Shown here: one piece after another, positions 6,889 through 7,853 of the stretch | How the letters are laid out: each line of letters opens with the position of its first letter | Position numbering within the stretch: the stretch's first letter is position 1 | Assembly (NCBI GenBank): GCA_022360375.1 | Contig: JAKSCW010000522.1 | Location: 1-7,853, forward strand | Source: Balneolales bacterium | GTDB taxonomy: Bacteria; Bacteroidota; Rhodothermia; Balneolales; Balneolaceae | Direction of reading: 5' to 3' | Length of the DNA stretch: 7,853 bases | Notes under the pieces: model-generated | Database searches by the model: none | The model's input: the letters and a program-made list of their open reading frames with translations, nothing else | Told to the model about the DNA's origin: nothing | Program-made: the position numbers and the translations under genes

Positions 6889-7853
6889 TTAAAAAAGCAT
6901 TCCGGCGATGGTTGCCGTCATAAGGTTAGCCATGGTGCCTGCAAAAACTGCTTTCAGTCCAAATTTGGCCAAATCGGATTTTCTGCTGGGAGCGAGTCCT
7001 CCGATACCACCAATCTGAATGGCAATTGACGAGAAGTTAGCAAATCCACATAAAGCGAATGTTGCCATTACAATGGTTTTTGGAGAAATGGAGGTTGCAG
7101 CAACTTCTTCCGCTAATTTCAGGTAAGCGATAAATTCGTTCAACACAATTTTGGTGCCAAGCAGTGCTCCCATATTCGTTGCATCCTGCCAGGGTACTCC
7201 AATAACCCAGGCTACAGGAGCTATTACCCAGCCTAATACCATTTCTATAGTTAATTGGCTTCCAATAAGTTCCGTTAGTCCCGATAAATCACTAACCCAG
7301 CCAAAAATTCCATTTAACATAGCCAGTAAAGCTACAAATGCGAGTAACATTCCACCCACATTGGCAGCAAGTTTTATCCCAATTCCTGCACCTGAGGCAG
7401 CAGCATCAATACCATTGGCATCGGTTTTTTCCACTACCATAGTGACCTCGCCCGCGGTTACAGATTCTTCCGTTTCCGGGTGAAGGATCTTAGCAATTAC
7501 CAGTGCAGCAGGAGCAGCCATTAAACTTGCCCCGAGTAGCCGTTCGGCAAATAATTGTTGCGCAACCTGGATTTCCAGCCCATTTGCGGCGGCGAAAGAT
7601 GCTCCCAGCATTGCCACATAAGCGGCCATCACTCCACCAGCTATCGTTGCCATTCCGCCAGTCATTACTGCTAGAAGCTCAGATTTTGTCATTTTTTCGA
7701 TAAAGGGCTTGATGACAAGTGGTGCTTCAGTCTGGCCAACAAAAATATTTGAAATTACTGATAAGGTTTCTGCCCCGGAAGTTCCCAACCTTTTTTGCAT
7801 TCCTTTTGAAAGGAATCGAACTACTGCCTGTAGTATCCCATAGTGATATAAAA
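6889..7853 (-). CDS. nupC: Concentrative nucleoside transporter (NupC/CNT family), 5' end cut off by the window
   Basis: This is an inner-membrane symporter that imports nucleosides using a sodium or proton gradient. The frame stays open to the window edge: 17 codons (beginning LYHYGILQAVV) precede the first Met at 7800, and they match the family, so that Met is internal. The visible part is 320 residues. By comparison with the Vibrio cholerae CNT, roughly the first 110 residues are missing. The family signature NIFVGQTEAP is at fragment residues 35-44. It holds the nucleoside-binding Gln-Thr-Glu (40-42) and the Asn and Val (35, 38) of the sodium site. The second half of the binding site is also present: NEFIAY (238-243, Glu239) and CGFANFSS (268-275, Asn272 and Ser275). 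Many hydrophobic segments are visible. The C-terminus (MTATIAGMLF) looks natural. Substrate preference and coupling ion cannot be read with certainty; the sodium-site residues favour sodium. The next gene starts 32 bases downstream on the same strand, so cotranscription is plausible. Confidence 0.95.
   Translation of the reverse strand, partial: LYHYGILQAVVRFLSKGMQKRLGTSGAETLSVISNIFVGQTEAPLVIKPFIEKMTKSELLAVMTGGMATIAGGVMAAYVAMLGASFAAANGLEIQVAQQLFAERLLGASLMAAPAALVIAKILHPETEESVTAGEVTMVVEKTDANGIDAAASGAGIGIKLAANVGGMLLAFVALLAMLNGIFGWVSDLSGLTELIGSQLTIEMVLGWVIAPVAWVIGVPWQDATNMGALLGTKIVLNEFIAYLKLAEEVAATSISPKTIVMATFALCGFANFSSIAIQIGGIGGLAPSRKSDLAKFGLKAVFAGTMANLMTATIAGMLF

Noticed and set aside
7151..7483. 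110-codon open frame on the plus strand
   Set aside because: It lies antisense to the conserved transporter gene. Its Pro/Ala/Ser-rich product is what the complement of membrane-helix codons yields, and it shows no start signal or domain.
1..7853. Defence, phage, CRISPR, insertion-sequence or RNA-gene content
   Set aside because: I saw no repeat arrays, terminal inverted repeats, transposase or integrase motifs, or tRNA/rRNA-like sequence. The window is filled by six tightly packed chromosomal-type genes.

Overview
All recognisable genes in this window lie on the minus strand, so transcription runs from high to low coordinates. The gene products suggest a Gram-negative bacterium of the Bacteroidota/Rhodothermota/Balneolota (FCB) group. 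The evidence is two lipoprotein-type prolyl isomerases, a SurA with a '-RAQ' signal cleavage site, A/T-rich start regions almost without Shine-Dalgarno sequences, moderate GC (low forties by eye), and a MoxR plus vWA/GATase-like membrane protein pair. A Balneolales-type marine bacterium is my best guess, but this is inference and no marker gene here proves it.

Layout in transcription order: (1) 7853-6889, the C-terminal three quarters of a concentrative nucleoside transporter (NupC/CNT family), whose 5' end lies outside the window. (2) 6856-4901, a 651-residue lipoprotein with two clear parvulin domains and a third degenerate one. (3) 4901-4047, a 284-residue lipoprotein related to SurA/PpiC but with a degenerate parvulin region, overlapping the previous gene by one base (TAATG). 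(4) 4019-2661, a periplasmic SurA-like chaperone with two parvulin domains. (5) 2651-1665, a MoxR-type AAA+ ATPase with all its motifs. (6) 1649-12, a membrane-anchored vWA protein with an intact MIDAS and a GATase-like domain. Its reading frame seems to break just before the window edge. Gaps between genes are 9 to 32 bases and I see no terminator in any of them, so the set looks like one operon. No gene-free stretch reaches 300 bases.

Likely joint role (inference): the three SurA/PpiC-type proteins handle outer-membrane and exported proteins in the periplasm. The MoxR ATPase and the vWA membrane protein form the usual MoxR-vWA chaperone-like pair on the cytoplasmic side and at the inner membrane. 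Together they read as a cell-envelope biogenesis or quality-control block. The nucleoside transporter may share its transcript without sharing its function. I found no RNA genes, CRISPR arrays, insertion sequences, or phage or defence genes. The families are known. The points worth a second look are the broken 3' end of the vWA gene, the degenerate parvulin modules, and the coupling of three isomerases to MoxR-vWA.
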